A stretch of DNA of 64,000 nt, from the NCBI GenBank assembly GCA_017311185.1, contig JAESUZ010003096.1, positions 55,741 to 119,740 on the forward strand, in the 5' to 3' direction. How positions within the stretch are numbered: position 1 is the stretch's first letter; each line of letters begins with the position of its first letter. This document shows positions 47,201-58,998 of this stretch, piece by piece. The stretch comes from Proteles cristata cristata (taxonomy: Eukaryota > Chordata > Mammalia > Carnivora > Hyaenidae). Both the position numbers and the translations under genes were made by a program. The notes below the pieces were generated by a model, which was not told the origin of the DNA, ran no database searches, and worked only from the letters and a program-made list of their open reading frames with translations.

Positions 47201-48495
47201 AAGGTTAGCAGGAAGGCAAAGACTGGCGTCTCTAATACAGTTATTCATCTAATTAGCAGCATTGCTAGGATTTGACTCTAAAGCCTAAAAGGGAAAAACT
47301 ACCATCTTTGCAAGAGACCCCAGCTATCTCTTTTTTCCCTAGAGGGCTCATAATTTACCAGCACCTAAGAAAGAATAATATAATTGGCAGAAATTGTTCT
47401 CAATCCAAATTCTTAATTTTAGGGGTTAAATTGCTTGGCAGAATGAGATTAATATTATTAAAAACTATTTAGAAAGGAAAAATGTAACACTTTATCTATG
47501 TTACATAAATAGTCTGAAAACTTTAAATCATGAGCGATGAATTACAAAATGAAGAGTGGATATGTTTGTGGATGCGTAATAAAATTACTGAGATGATGTG
47601 GAAACCCCAAATATTCACAATACTTTGATGCCGGGATGAAGAGTTGGATGTTTAACTGACTGTGTCACCCAAGCACCCTGAGCTCTTTTATGTTTCTATT
47701 GGATTTTCATTTCTGCTATGAAAACTTCTAATTCTCAAGTGCTTTTTTTCTCCAAAGCAGCCTGTTCTTATTTCATGCATACAGTATCTTGTTATCTCCT
47801 TCAGGATATTAATAACAGCTTTTTGTAAGATTTTTGAATTCTTTCTTTTCATGAATTATTTCTTCTGAGCTTCTTTTTCTTTGTTTGCTTGTTCTTTCTC
47901 ACATTAGAAAGCTAGAGTCACTTCAGATGTCTGATGGTTCTTGGTTATTTGCTTCTGTTGAAGAATGGGACACTAACACACTTTTAAGAAGCTCTAGACA
48001 TATGGGTGGGTGTTACACATGGCTAATTGTTGACCGGGGGACTTGCTATGGAATTATCTGGTGGTTTTTAGTTTAGGAAATCTGCAATGTCAGTATGTTT
48101 AAGTCTTTTCTCTTTGGGCTGGTCAGATTTTTCAGAGAAGGAAATTTCCAATTTTTTGTGTGGAAGGTACATGCCCAACTGCCACTATTTTGAGGTCTAA
48201 GACGGCAATTGAAGATCCCAATATAAGTCTCTTGGGAAGAAAAAGGCAGAATCCAGGACTATGCAGGTAACTCCAGGAAGTTTATTTACATTAATCTCAT
48301 ATGACTATAAGCCAAACATCTATTAGACTTTATAACCTCATGTTTAATAACTCTAAATGGTTTCTTTTAAGGTCCATGAGAAATATTTTTTTTATATCTA
48401 GCCTTATATATCTGCCTTAGATAATCTCAGGTTCCTAAACTATCCAGTAAGAAAACATGTCTGCAACTCAGTAAGTAAAGTGCAAAATGTACAAA
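47201..48495. other. No gene; SINE scrap and possible L1 sequence
   Basis: 47632-47681 ends GTTTAACTGACTGTGTCACC plus CAAGCACCC, a 50-bp minus-strand SINE head. 47690-48260 reads like an old L1 5' region in reverse, not certain. The 63-codon frame at 47885-48076 has no family features. Confidence 0.4.
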
Positions 48496-48499
48496 GCTT

Positions 48500-48722
48500 T
48501 TTTTAATATTTAATTTTTTTTTATTTGAGAGAGAGGGAGGGAGAGAGATGGAGATAGAGAGTGGCGAGAGGGGCAGAGGGAGAGAAAGAAAGAATCTTAG
48601 CAGGCTTCATGCTCAGCATGAAGCCCGATGCAGAGATCGACACCACAGCCCTGGGATCATGCAAAACTTGAGCCAAGATCAAGAGTCAGATGTTCAACCA
48701 ACACAGTCACTCTGGTGCTCCC
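48500..48722 (-). mobile_element. Felid-type SINE
   Basis: TTTATTTGAGAGAGAGGGAG, GCATGAAGCCCGATGCAGAG, and an end CAACACAGTCACTCTGGTGC. Diverged. Confidence 0.88.
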
Positions 48723-49030
48723 CAATATGTACAAAGTTTTGAAATCTTCTCAAGGATTTAGACATCTCCGAATAATTTTTACTGATTAGACAATTATTTG
48801 GCCAGAGAGTTTTTTTTTCTTATAAGAAACCAAAAATCACAATCACTTCAAGTTATTTCACAACTGCATTTGAACGTTGACAACGGAAATCTTTGTTTCT
48901 TCACTGTTTATTTATAAGTAATAGAGTCAGTAATCTCATTGTAACAACTAAAACCAAAGAGTTACAGTTCAAAAGTTAACTTTAGTTTTCCACCTCCCTT
49001 CAATCACAAGTATCTGAGGTAAACAGCCAA
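48723..49030. other. Unassigned spacer
   Basis: AT-rich with no recognised element. Confidence 0.35.
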
Positions 49031-49990
49031 TTTTAAACATTTCTACACATTTCTCTATGTTCATATAAACCTATATACTAACAAATGGGAGTATTTTTAC
49101 TTTGTTTCGTCTTTTACAAAAATTGAATCACACAATACACATTACTCTGTACTTTGCTATTTATATGTGATGATGCATCATATTCATCCTTCATAAAAAT
49201 AAAATTTGATAAATATCTACTTATTTCAAAGTAGGGGTTTATTATTCCTTATTCTGTCAATTATACAGTTTAAAGATTTTTTTCCCCCTTCTACAATCAA
49301 GACTGCAGTACATAACCTTGTCTCTATATCCTTACACCCAGATGCTTTTATTTCTATGAGTTGATTCTCAGGTCTAGCATTCCTGGGAGGAAGGACATAT
49401 GTATGTTTTAAAATGTTCCTAAATATTGTCAATTGCTTTCCAGAAACCTATAACAATTCACATTTTTGTAAGTTGTATGAACTAGTAGTTGAGTAGTGAT
49501 AACTCATTTTCCTTTATGTTTTATTGACTACTATCAAGGTCTGGCATCATTTCATATGTTTGTTGGCCATTTGTATTAGGAATTTCCAGTATTGCTCATT
49601 TTCCTATTGAGTTGTTTGTTGTCTTTTTTAAAAATTTTTTTTAGAGAGAGAGAGAGAGAGCGCACATGAGCAGGGGAGGGGAAGAGAGAGAGAGAGGGAG
49701 AGGGAGACACAGAATCCCAAGCAGGCTCTAGGCTCTGACAGCACAGAGCCCAACGTGGGGCTTGAACCCATGAACCATGAGATGATGACCTGAGCCGAAG
49801 TCGGACGCCCCGTTTGTTGTCTTTTTTAAAAAGCACTTAGATATTAGAGGTGCTAATTCTTTGTCAATCATGTGTTATAAATATTTTTCCTTGTGAATTA
49901 TTTTCTTTTTGACTTTATTCTTTATACCAGGATTAAAAGTTTTCTCTGTGCTCAATTTGATTTTAAATACTTTCATGAATTATTGAATTA
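49031..49990 (-). mobile_element. Ancient L1/HAL1-like fragment, split by a SINE
   Basis: TTGAATCACACAATACACAT, TGACTACTATCAAGGTCTGG and, after the SINE at 49634-49811, TGCTAATTCTTTGTCAATCA continue the same reverse-complement L1-like sequence. Confidence 0.6.
49614..49831 (-). mobile_element. SINE with deleted head and 20-bp target duplication
   Basis: Perfect duplication GTTTGTTGTCTTTTTTAAAA at 49614-49633 and 49812-49831. The SINE head jumps from AAGTCGGACGC straight to CCC, losing about 25 bases that include the A-box equivalent; other copies read through TTAACTGACTGAGCCACCCA there. Confidence 0.95.
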
Positions 49991-50369
49991 ACTTCCAATT
50001 TTATTTGAATATTTCTCATGAGAAGTCACAGATTTAAAGTAGTACGTTTTTACGTACCACACACATTTTCTCCTCTGTCCTCTTTGCCACCTGCTTCGGT
50101 TACCCGTATAGTCCTGGTTTTAGTACCCATGCCATCTGCCTGGGTCTTCTCCTTTCTGGGGACATTCTCTGTTAGAGACCTAGCCAATATCTTCTGCATT
50201 TGGAATACATATAAATATAATCACTTGAACTATTTAATCAGTTTGCTCCACAGCAAGAGCTGATTTATCCAGTATTCTTAAAAGTCTTACAGAGTACTAA
50301 TCAAATTGCCATTAAGCATATTATTTAATAATTTATAAGAACTTGATATTTGGTTTTTAGTTCTGAATT
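49991..50369. other. Unassigned spacer
   Basis: An 81-codon open frame at 50018-50263 shows no family features. No repeat recognised. Confidence 0.35.
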
Positions 50370-50398
50370 CTTTTTTTTTTTTTAAGTTTATTTATTTT

Positions 50399-50429
<31 letters not shown>

Positions 50430-50580
50430 CGAGCAGGCAGGAGAAGGCCAGAGGAAGAGAGGAAATCCCAAGCAGGCCCCACGCTCTCAGCATGGGGTTC
50501 GAACTCACAAACTGCAAGATCATGACCTGAGCCGAAATCAAGAGTCAGATGCTAAACCAACTGAGCCACCTGGGCATCCC
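50370..50580 (-). mobile_element. Felid SINE with GA run
   Basis: T-run, AAGTTTATTTATTTTGAGAG, a (GA)n at 50398-50426, and an end CAACTGAGCCACCTGGGCAT. Confidence 0.92.
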
Positions 50581-50589
50581 TAGTCACTT

Positions 50590-51015
50590 CCTCGATTAGG
50601 TTATTTTATATGGCAGATCGGGAGGGTATAGTTACTGCCGTTATTATGTTACATCACACGAGACTGGAGGAGGACTGGAGTCAGGAGATCGTAAGCATGA
50701 AAGAACACACGGAAGGAGCCGGGCTGAGATTGTTCCTGGCCTACAGCCAACAAAAGGATGGAAGCCTTAGTCCTCTAACCACAGGACACTGAATTTGGTC
50801 AACAACCACATGAACTTTAGAAGAGGATTCCAAGTTCTAGAAAGGAAATCAGCCTGCCTGACCCTTTGGTTTCAACTTTGAGAGACCCTGAGCAGAGACC
50901 ACTTTCGACATGTCCACATTTTTACCTTAAAAAAGCCATGAGATAACACATGGATGTTCTCTTAAGCCACTGATTTTGTGGCGATTCATTACATAGCAGT
51001 GGAAAACTAACACAC
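50590..51015 (+). repeat. LTR-like repeat (MaLR-like)
   Basis: GGTTATTTTATATGGCAGAT, AATTTGGTCAACAACCACAT, AGAGACCCTGAGCAGAGACC, AAGCCACTGATTTTGTGGCG and a final CAGTGGAAAACTAACACAC follow a familiar mammalian LTR-type order. Family name not certain. Confidence 0.6.
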
Positions 51016-51411
51016 CTATGGAGAAATGTTCCATGTAATTATGAATCACCTATAATTATAGGTATTTTTCAAGTACATTTCCTCAAATTTAAAGTAAAGT
51101 TTTATGGGTAATCAAGGGAGATGTTTAGAAAGGGATCATTTTCAGTTAAGAAGGACAGACTTTAGGGAGGAAGAGAATTTTTGGAACCTTTTCAGTGATG
51201 TAAAGGAGACAGGTGAGTAGACATGGGGAAGTCACTTGGGGTAAGATTTTGACTTGTAGCGGGAGCAAGCATTGAGGGTACTGACAGTAGGATATTACTT
51301 GCTAAGAAATTTTTGAAAATGGGAAATTTAACTTAAAATAGAAAAGATTATGATACAAGAATAGAAACAAGGTCTAACAAGTTAGAAAGTCCTGTATACT
51401 GGATAAATGTT
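51016..51411. other. Unassigned spacer
   Basis: No gene or repeat recognised. Confidence 0.35.
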
Positions 51412-51657
51412 AAGAATGTTTATTTCAGGGGCGCCTGGGTGGCTTAGTCGGTTAAGCGTCGGACTTTCGCTTAGGTCATGATCTCGCAGTCAGTGGGTTC
51501 GAGCCCCGCGTCAGGCTCTGTGCTGACTGCCAGCTCAGAGCCTGGAGCCTGTTTCAGAGTCTGTGTCTCCCTCTCTCTTTGACCCTTCCCTGCTCACGCT
51601 GTCTCTCTCTCTCCTAGAAATAAATAAAAATGTTTTAAAAAAAAGAATGTTTATTTC
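51412..51657 (+). mobile_element. Young felid SINE with perfect target duplication
   Basis: Head GGGGCGCCTGGGTGGCTTAG, B-box GTGGGTTCGAGCCCCGCG, CT-rich body and an A tail. AAGAATGTTTATTTC is repeated exactly at 51412-51426 and 51643-51657. Little divergence, so recent. Confidence 0.97.
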
Positions 51658-53735
51658 TACTTCTGATATTTATATCAAGGTGTTTTAAGTAAAATATTTA
51701 ACCAACAATTTTTATGGTTCCAAAAATATAACGGAGAGACCCTAAGCACTCCACCTGCAGTTTGGGTCAGTAGACCCTTCTTCCCAAAGATCACTAGTGG
51801 CTGGCCCTGCGACAGCTGCCCTTCCCAGTTCCCCCAGCATATCTAGAAGATTGGGAAAGGGAAAGGGGAATTTATCAGTTGTGAGATTTTGTCCCAGGGA
51901 CAGCATTGTAGCTCTTTCCTCCTTTCCTCTTTCTTTCCCAGATCATAGAGGGAGCTGTAAGATATTTGCTCTCCTAGACAGCTGCAGAAATTTTTACTTC
52001 TGAAGCAATGCACATTATGTATTCATGACAGCTAGGTTCCAAGTTATCAAATCTTCAAATTTCAGAAGTGTATTATATAAATCTCCTTCCTCCCCAAATG
52101 CAGGGAAATAATTGAATATATTGTGACTTCTTTCAGACTCTTATGATTTACTTCTCATTTAATGATTAATTTTGGCACTGGTTAGAACATTCTGTTTCAT
52201 GAGTCATCTTTTCTAGTTTCCTTATTTCCCAAGCGGTGGACTAGTTCACTCCCAAAATGAAATTATATGAAAAATTTTCAAAGTTATCATTTCTTCTTTA
52301 TGTAATACTAATTTTCCATATATGAATTATCATTTAATTAGAATTTTTCACTTCTTCTTCACTTACCAAAACAGAAAGAAATAGAATTTCTTTTGGGAAC
52401 TGTTTTAGGGGAAATAACAATTTTTGGTTACTTTACAAGAATTATTGTAGCTTTAAAGATCTATGGAGAACTGCAGAATTGAATGGAATGTAGACCCAGA
52501 CGGGCAACAAGACTCATTCATTAGCTTACGCTTTAGCTTCAGTGTAATGGACATGGTGAAATTTCATTACTGCACATTACTGTGATTTATTGCTTATGGC
52601 ACATGTCTAAAGTGCAAAATATTAAGTTGCTGAACAGCACTTACTGCTCCCCTACCATTCGTATTGCAGTGTGTTTAGTACTGGGAAGATCGGGCATACA
52701 TTAAACGTGGTCTTGGCACCGTAAGACAGAGTCCTTGCGGTGAGAAATTTAAGTAAATGTTCAACATAATTTAGCATAATATTGAATGTGATAAGCATAT
52801 TAAAGGTCAATATAATATTTAACAGAATATTAAATATTAAAGGTTGTATATAAGGCAACACACGAACACTTGACATATAAGCTGTAGAACTATCTGTTCA
52901 GGAGCCAGGAGAAAAAATTCTCCTGCTGCCATGTCTTGTGATGTCTATGTTTCCATTATTGGGTAACCTTTGTCACAGTAAAGGAGTTTTGGTGTCTTTC
53001 ACAGAAATACATTAGTAGCTCATTTTGTTTATTCACTTTTTGGTTTCTCTCATCAACATGATGGCATTTTATGTTTGGCAGGCTTATGTGAGGGAGGAGG
53101 AGTATACCAGGTAGTGAGACTCAAGTTCAAATTTCAGTGTGGGGATTAGGAAGTGTAAAGCAGTCCTAAGAAGTATATTAGGACTTCTAATTCAAGGGCA
53201 TAATAAGACAGTCTTATTCAGATTCAAGGGCAAGAGATTGAAAACCTGACTCAGGGTACACTAAACACCTATGGGTTATTTTCTTCCCAAGTGATGAGAA
53301 TTTGGAAGTAGACATTTTCCTGCATGTGTTCAGCAGCATGATGACATCAAGGCCCAGTGTTCCAGAAAGTACCTTCGCCTTTCCCATGATTGTTATTAAT
53401 ATGGCTGTCCCAGTTCCATGTTTTACAACTATGTTTAATCAGACAAAGGGAGGGGTGAAGGAGTAAAAAAGGGATAGTGCTAATCAGATCTCCTTCCTTC
53501 ATTCAGAAATGGGCAGCTTCATTTCAGAAGGCTTCACCAAAATTTTGTTACATCTCTATTAGTAAGAAGTATGTCATATGGCCACTCCTAGATGCAAGGA
53601 AGACTGGAAGGTGAGTATTTTGCTTTCCCGAGCCCTGTGGTAGAAGCGGCAAGGTAATGGCTATTATATGCCATGGAACAAAGGACTATTGAGGGTGGGA
53701 ATATGAATTTTCCATGAACTGTCTCATTTAGGAAT
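51658..53735. other. Largest stretch without recognised repeats
   Basis: About 2.1 kb, no gene seen. 53560-53615 (ATATGGCCACTCCTAGATGC, GACTGGAAGG) may be a scrap of the same dispersed repeat seen at 55705 and 57240. Otherwise nothing assignable. Confidence 0.4.
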
Positions 53736-53739
53736 CATG

Positions 53740-53890
53740 ATGATGCTGTAAATAGTTGCTTTTATTGTCCCCATTTTACAGATGAGAAAATTGATGTCAG
53801 CTAATTTGTACTAGTTACTTGCTAGGATTCAAACTAGATAGTTGCAGGGATCTGCACTCCTTTTTGAGGTTCAGACTCTTATTATGTTTT
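53740..53890 (+). repeat. MIR SINE
   Basis: GTCCCCATTTTACAGATGAG, AAAATTGATGTCAGC and GGATTCAAACTAGAT match the MIR core. Confidence 0.8.
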
Positions 53891-54121
53891 TAAATGCAGT
53901 GTTCATGTTCTTACTTACACCATTACTACAGACTTTTAAAATTGGATGTTGCAGACTTCTATGTCAACGCTTAAAAACGTATTTTGAACAATGGTAATAT
54001 GAGTGGAATAAACATATCACCTTCTAATAAAATGAAAGTAGTAATAGTCCATTGACTGCAAATTTTATTTCTTTTTAAAAATCTTCTTAAAAAACCTCAT
54101 CTTATTTTTCATATGGTCACT

Positions 54122-54612
54122 TTTTTTCTTAAATAGTTTATTGTCAAGTTGGGTTTCCATATAACACCTAATGCTCATCCCAACAAGTGCCCTCCTCCAT
54201 GCCCACCACCCCCCTTTCTCTCTCCCCCACCCGCATCAGCCTTCAGTTTGTTCGCAGCATCCAAGAGTCTCTCATGTTTTGGCTCCCTCCCTTTCCCTAA
54301 CTATTTTTCCCCTTCTCCTCCCCCGTGGTCCTTCATTAAGTTCCTCCTAATCCACCTCTATGTGCTTCTGTCCTTCTCTGCCTGACTTATTTCACTCAGC
54401 ATAACACCCTCAAGTTCCATTCATGTTGCTGCAAAGGGCCAGATTTCATTCTTTCTCATTGCCATGTAGTATTCCATTGTATATAGAAACCACATCTTCT
54501 TGATCCATTTGTCAGTTGATGGACACTTAGGCTCTTTCCATGTTTTGGCTCTTGTTGAGGCTATGAACATTGGGGTACATGTACCCGATCATAGGGTAGT
54601 TCTATTTTTTTT
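54122..54612 (-). mobile_element. Carnivore L1 3' end
   Basis: TTAAATAGTTTATTGTCAAG, CCAACAAGTGCCCTCCTCCA, CATTGCCATGTAGTATTCCA and TTGATGGACACTTAGGCTCT in reverse complement. 5' truncated with a small internal deletion near 54575-54595. Confidence 0.93.
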
Positions 54613-55205
54613 CTCACTTCTAATTAATTTTATAAAGGGCAGAAATAGAAAAGCATAATCTTGAACCTCATAAGATTGAGTCAACAATTGGAATAAAATA
54701 AATTTCTGAAATGAACAAAAACATTTAAATGGACATTGGAAGAAAAAGTACATGTTCTTATATAAAGCAGTTAAAGTAAAACATCACTTTGGAATAAACA
54801 TTTACTACTACTCAATGATGCAGGACTAAAAGACTATTCCATTCAAAAGCCAAGACTTTATATCAACCCGTTCCACTGGAGTCAGCAATTTCTTCCTGAA
54901 GGATTTTACAAGGTTCTAACAATCTTTAGCATTTCTTTTATATAACTCAACATGAGAAAGCAATTTTCAAAAGGTGTTTCTTAATTATACTAAAAATGCA
55001 ATGCTGAGCTATGCCAGTATTCTATTCCAAAAAGTAAAAAAATGTAATCTGGGCCACATATTGAGAAGATGCCTGCACATAGTAACACTTTAATAATGCA
55101 ATTTTCCATGTGAATCAGCCTATTGTAAAAAGCTAAAAAATCTTTTCCTCTCTTTATATAACCATTATTTACTAGTAAGACATCATGACTAAAAATGAAC
55201 AAAAA
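54613..55205. other. Unassigned spacer
   Basis: AT-rich single-copy-looking sequence. No sustained frame beyond 70 codons. Confidence 0.4.
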
Positions 55206-55214
55206 TGATCCTTT

Positions 55215-55243
55215 TTTTTTCTTTTAATATTTTTATTTATTTC

Positions 55244-55283
<40 letters not shown>

Positions 55284-55455
55284 CGTGAGCAGGGGAGGGT
55301 CAGAGAGAGACGGAGATACAGACTCCGAAATAGGCTCCAGGCTCTGAGCTGGCAGTCAGCACAGAGCCCGACGCAGGGCTCGAACCCACGAACCTTGAGA
55401 TCATGACCTAAGCAAAAGTCGGACGCTTAACTGACTAAGCCACCCAAGCACCCCA
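55215..55455 (-). mobile_element. Felid SINE with GA run
   Basis: T-run, TTTATTTCTAGGAGAGAGAG, (GA)n at 55249-55280, GGCTCGAACCCACGAACC, and an end GACTAAGCCACCCAAGCACC. Confidence 0.95.
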
Positions 55456-55704
55456 ACAAAAACTATCCTTGATGTTGTATAGAAAAGAGATGTTTATACT
55501 ATACTATAATAGTTAAGGACACTTTGGTTTATAGGGAACAGAGAATCCAGTTCACAATAGCATATACAAACATGAACTCTTTTTTTTCACAAGACAAACA
55601 ATCTTGAACTCAATGATTGCTAAGGTTGGCTTAGTAATCAATGAATTCATCAATATCTTCGATATTTTTGCTCCACCATCCTGAACATATTGACCTTTTT
55701 ATTC

Positions 55705-55870
55705 ATATTTGTTGTCTAATGGTTGTAAGATGATCACTGCAGCTCCAAACATCATATCTAAGGTCGAAGCAAGAAAAAGAGGTTAACTTCAGCCCTGTCT
55801 GACCCTTTATTTAGAAAAAAGGAAAGCTTTCCATGAAATTCCCCCAGATTCACAGACTAGAATTATATTA
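55705..55870 (+). repeat. Unnamed dispersed repeat, copy A
   Basis: TTGTTGTCTAATGGTTGTAA, GATCACTGCAGCTCC, CTGTCTGACCCTTTATTTAG and AGGAAAGCTTTCC share order with copy B at 57240. I recognise the pattern as a common mammalian repeat but cannot name it. Confidence 0.5.
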
Positions 55871-57239
55871 CTGCAGCAGTAAGAAAGATTGTAAAATCAA
55901 AAATTTAACTTTCTTATTTTTATGGTAGAGGTAAGGAATGGATATGGGTTGGTCAACCAACAATGTCAGTCCTGAATTCAATATGCATGCGCGCAACCAC
56001 ATACACGCACCACACACTTATTACACATATATGTTAAAAAGAACAGACTTATTATTTCTTCAAGGAAGGCAATCCCATTATTTCACCCAATTACTGTATG
56101 AAGCCGGATGCCTGGGTGATTTTCTATCTGTTCTCTGTAGTAAAAATATGGCAATCTTATCTGACCATTTATATGGCTAGAAGATAACCTGTCTCTAAAC
56201 CATTCCCTTTCTATCTAGATTTATAAAATAATGAAATAAAAACAACAGAGTGGCCGCAATAAAAACTCCATTAGGAAAAGGGGATAATAGGAGCCACCCA
56301 GTGGTCAACATTTCACAGCCCACATCATAATCTCGTTGGTCAGAGATCAGAAATTCCTTAGCAGGCAATAAGGTAAATCCTTGGTTAACCAATCTGGCAG
56401 CTCTTAGTTTAAATCTCTGGAATATCTGCTTTGTCACTGTCCTCTATGGCCATATCTAAGGTAGGTTTTGAAGCAGATACCCTTCTCAGGGGCTCCGCAG
56501 CTTTTGTAGCTCCTTCATGTTGGTTTGACTTAGGAAAGAAGGAATGTGGATTGCTTAGAAGGTAAAAACAATCACAACTAATTGCCACCTCTATATTATA
56601 GTTCCCTCAAAGATGCATCAAGCTTCTGGGCTATTTTCTCCAGATCAATTCCTTGTATGAGTAACCATAGCCAAAAAACATTGCTGGAAATAACTTTTAT
56701 GCCTGGAGATTTTCATCTCTTAGCTACTGACTTTTGAACACTCATGAAAGATTTGAAGCAATTCTAAAAATAGTCTTAGGTGAAGAGGTACTGCACTTAA
56801 TCCTTATAAAATTCCAAATTATAGGACTCTTGCTTCATTTAGAGTGTGAACTAAAGGCAGAATACCTCAATAGCAAAGCTGTATTTTGCTGCCCTCACTG
56901 CTCTCATGCTGAGGGACACTAATTTGAGTCCATCCCTTTTTCTAGGATCCTCCTGAAAAGCCACAGAAAGTAACCAACACATGACACATTCCAAATTTCT
57001 CCTAACACTGCAGCTTCAGTTTGCACACAGTCAGCCTTCCAACAAACAGCAGGCACAGGTTAATCAAATTCTCTGCTATCATATAACAAAGGTTACAACT
57101 TTTCTCCCCCTTTATTCCCCCATAATACGCCTGGAGATAGGAGTCCAAGGTTGGACACACTGTCCAACAATGTTCTAGACTCTTTTGATCCTTTTCCTCC
57201 ACAGTCTTCAGTTTATTTGGAATCACATTTTCAGCCTCA
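55871..57239. other. No gene recognised
   Basis: About 1.4 kb without identified elements; open frames of 60-80 codons on both strands lack family features. An Alu-like, SINE or L1 signature is absent. Confidence 0.4.
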
Positions 57240-57395
57240 TACTTGTTATCTCATGGTTGCAAGATAGCTGCTACATCTCCCAGCTGCGGGTCTGCAGTTA
57301 AGGCACAAAGAAAGTGGAAAAGGTACCAGCCACCTAACAGTCTCTTTGTTAGGAAAACAAAAGCCTTCTCTAAAGTCAGCAGACTTGTCTTCAGG
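57240..57395 (+). repeat. Unnamed dispersed repeat, copy B
   Basis: TTGTTATCTCATGGTTGCAA, GATAGCTGCTACATCTCCC, CAGTCTCTTTGTTAGG and AAAGCCTTCTCTAAAG parallel copy A at 55705-55870. Confidence 0.5.
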
Positions 57396-57558
57396 ATCAT
57401 TGATTTGTCCTTGGGTGAAAGTTTTTTCTCCTGGATTGTAGAGTAGAGAGGAAACTGGCTCTCACTTTATAGTTCACCTCTATTTCTTCTGCTCAAAAGA
57501 CATTTTGGTATGGGATATCATGCCAATTACAGCCACATTAAAAGCGGATATATCAACG

Positions 57559-57655
57559 CTACGACGCCGGCATGTTGTGTTCGGCCCCCGGTGGCTGCCC
57601 AGCACCCGCCCCCCGCCCGGCAGCCGCCGCCAGCCCGACCCGCTGAGACTGCCCG
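57559..57655. other. GC-rich, CpG-rich patch
   Basis: About 97 bases, mostly G+C, with many CpGs (ACGACGCCGG, GGCAGCCGCCGCCAGCCCGA) in an otherwise AT-rich region. It abuts L1-like sequence on the right (57656-57800). It resembles a fragment of a CpG-island 5' exon but matches nothing I recognise. Confidence 0.6.
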
Positions 57656-57800
57656 GTAGTTCTAATTTTAACTTTTTGAGGAAACTCCATACTATTTTCC
57701 GCAGTGAACATCCTGTATCTTTGTTATAGATTCTTTTCCTTTTTCTTTATTTCTTTATTTTTTTTCTTAAATAGTTTATTGTCAAGTTGGTTTCCGTCAC
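57656..57800 (-). mobile_element. L1 fragments
   Basis: TTTTTGAGGAAACTCCATAC is L1 ORF2 in reverse; TTAAATAGTTTATTGTCAAG and TTGGTTTCC at 57765-57798 are the extreme carnivore L1 3' end. The two are short and out of L1 order. Confidence 0.7.
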
Positions 57801-58784
57801 TTTTCATACTTGGGAGAGAGTCACTGCTAACCTTCTGCAGCATGCTCAGGGCAGTGGCCCTAAAGGAAATCTGGCATGATTATGAGAACTGACCACTGGG
57901 CTCTGGGCTCCATAATCCTGGGAAAAACACTGCCTGAATCTTTCTGGAAACGTGATGGATGGATGGCCAATAGTCTTGAAAAGCTTGTAATGTTCTTTGT
58001 ATAACAGATTATATAGGGTCAGTCATATATGAGTGTAGGAACAAGTTAGCTTTTTGGTTTTTAGGGTGAGGTGAACATACATACCGTGGTTCCACTGTCT
58101 TCTGGGAGTTTGTGTTCATTATTTTTCTTTGAAACATGCTCATTTCCTGATAAATTTAGTTTAAATGCTAACTTACAATGTGGGAGAAAGAAGGCCGTAT
58201 ATGGTGGCATCATAGAAAAAGCATCAGTAAGGTGACAGGGCCAGTATTGATAGAGCACGTTGTTTGTTTAAGTGGTGTGCCTTTAAACATTAGACTCTTC
58301 CTTGTTTTATGTATATATAAATCAGGGTTAAAAAAGAGTCCTCCTTGGAGGTTGGTCTATTTTATGTGAAACATCTCACTCTTTAATACATATTTGTAAT
58401 ATTCAGGATACTTAGTTGAAAGCGAAAATTGTGCATCTTCACTTTAGGGTCTTCATTAGGCCACCTGTGGGACAGGCAGTGTGTGGGTTGCATTGTATTA
58501 TTGTAACTGGATTCCCAGGGGAATGGGTAAGCTTTTTTCCCTTCCATATCCAAAATCTATAGCCAGACACCAACATCTTCCCTTCCACCTGCTTGTCTGT
58601 TCATCCACCGTCTTGGACTCATGTTTGAAATGTATACTACCCTTAGCAAGACTTGTAGTGAGGATGCTGTTGTCTAGGGTAGCAGAAAAAATTCCCCAGC
58701 AACACCAAAAGAATCTAAATTTTGTGCTTTTATCCTAAGGCATAAGTATTATTTTCTTTATGTATAAACTGCAACATATTGGGT
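57801..58784. other. No gene recognised
   Basis: About 1 kb unassigned. Open frames up to 85 codons without family features. Confidence 0.4.
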
Positions 58785-58998
58785 TTTTTTTTAATTTTTT
58801 ATTTATTTCTAGGAGAGACAGAGAGACAGCATGAGCAGGAGAGGGTCAGAGAGAGAGGGAGTCACAGACTCTGAAATAGGCTTCAGGCTCTGAGCTGGCA
58901 ATCAGCACAGAGCCCGACGCGGGGCTCGAACCACAAACCGCAAGATCATGACCTAAGCGAAAGTCAGACACTTAACCGACTAAGCCACCCAGGCGCCC
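58785..58998 (-). mobile_element. Felid SINE
   Basis: TTTATTTCTAGGAGAGACAG, GCCCGACGCGGGGCTCGAAC, and an end GACTAAGCCACCCAGGCGCC. Well conserved. Confidence 0.96.
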
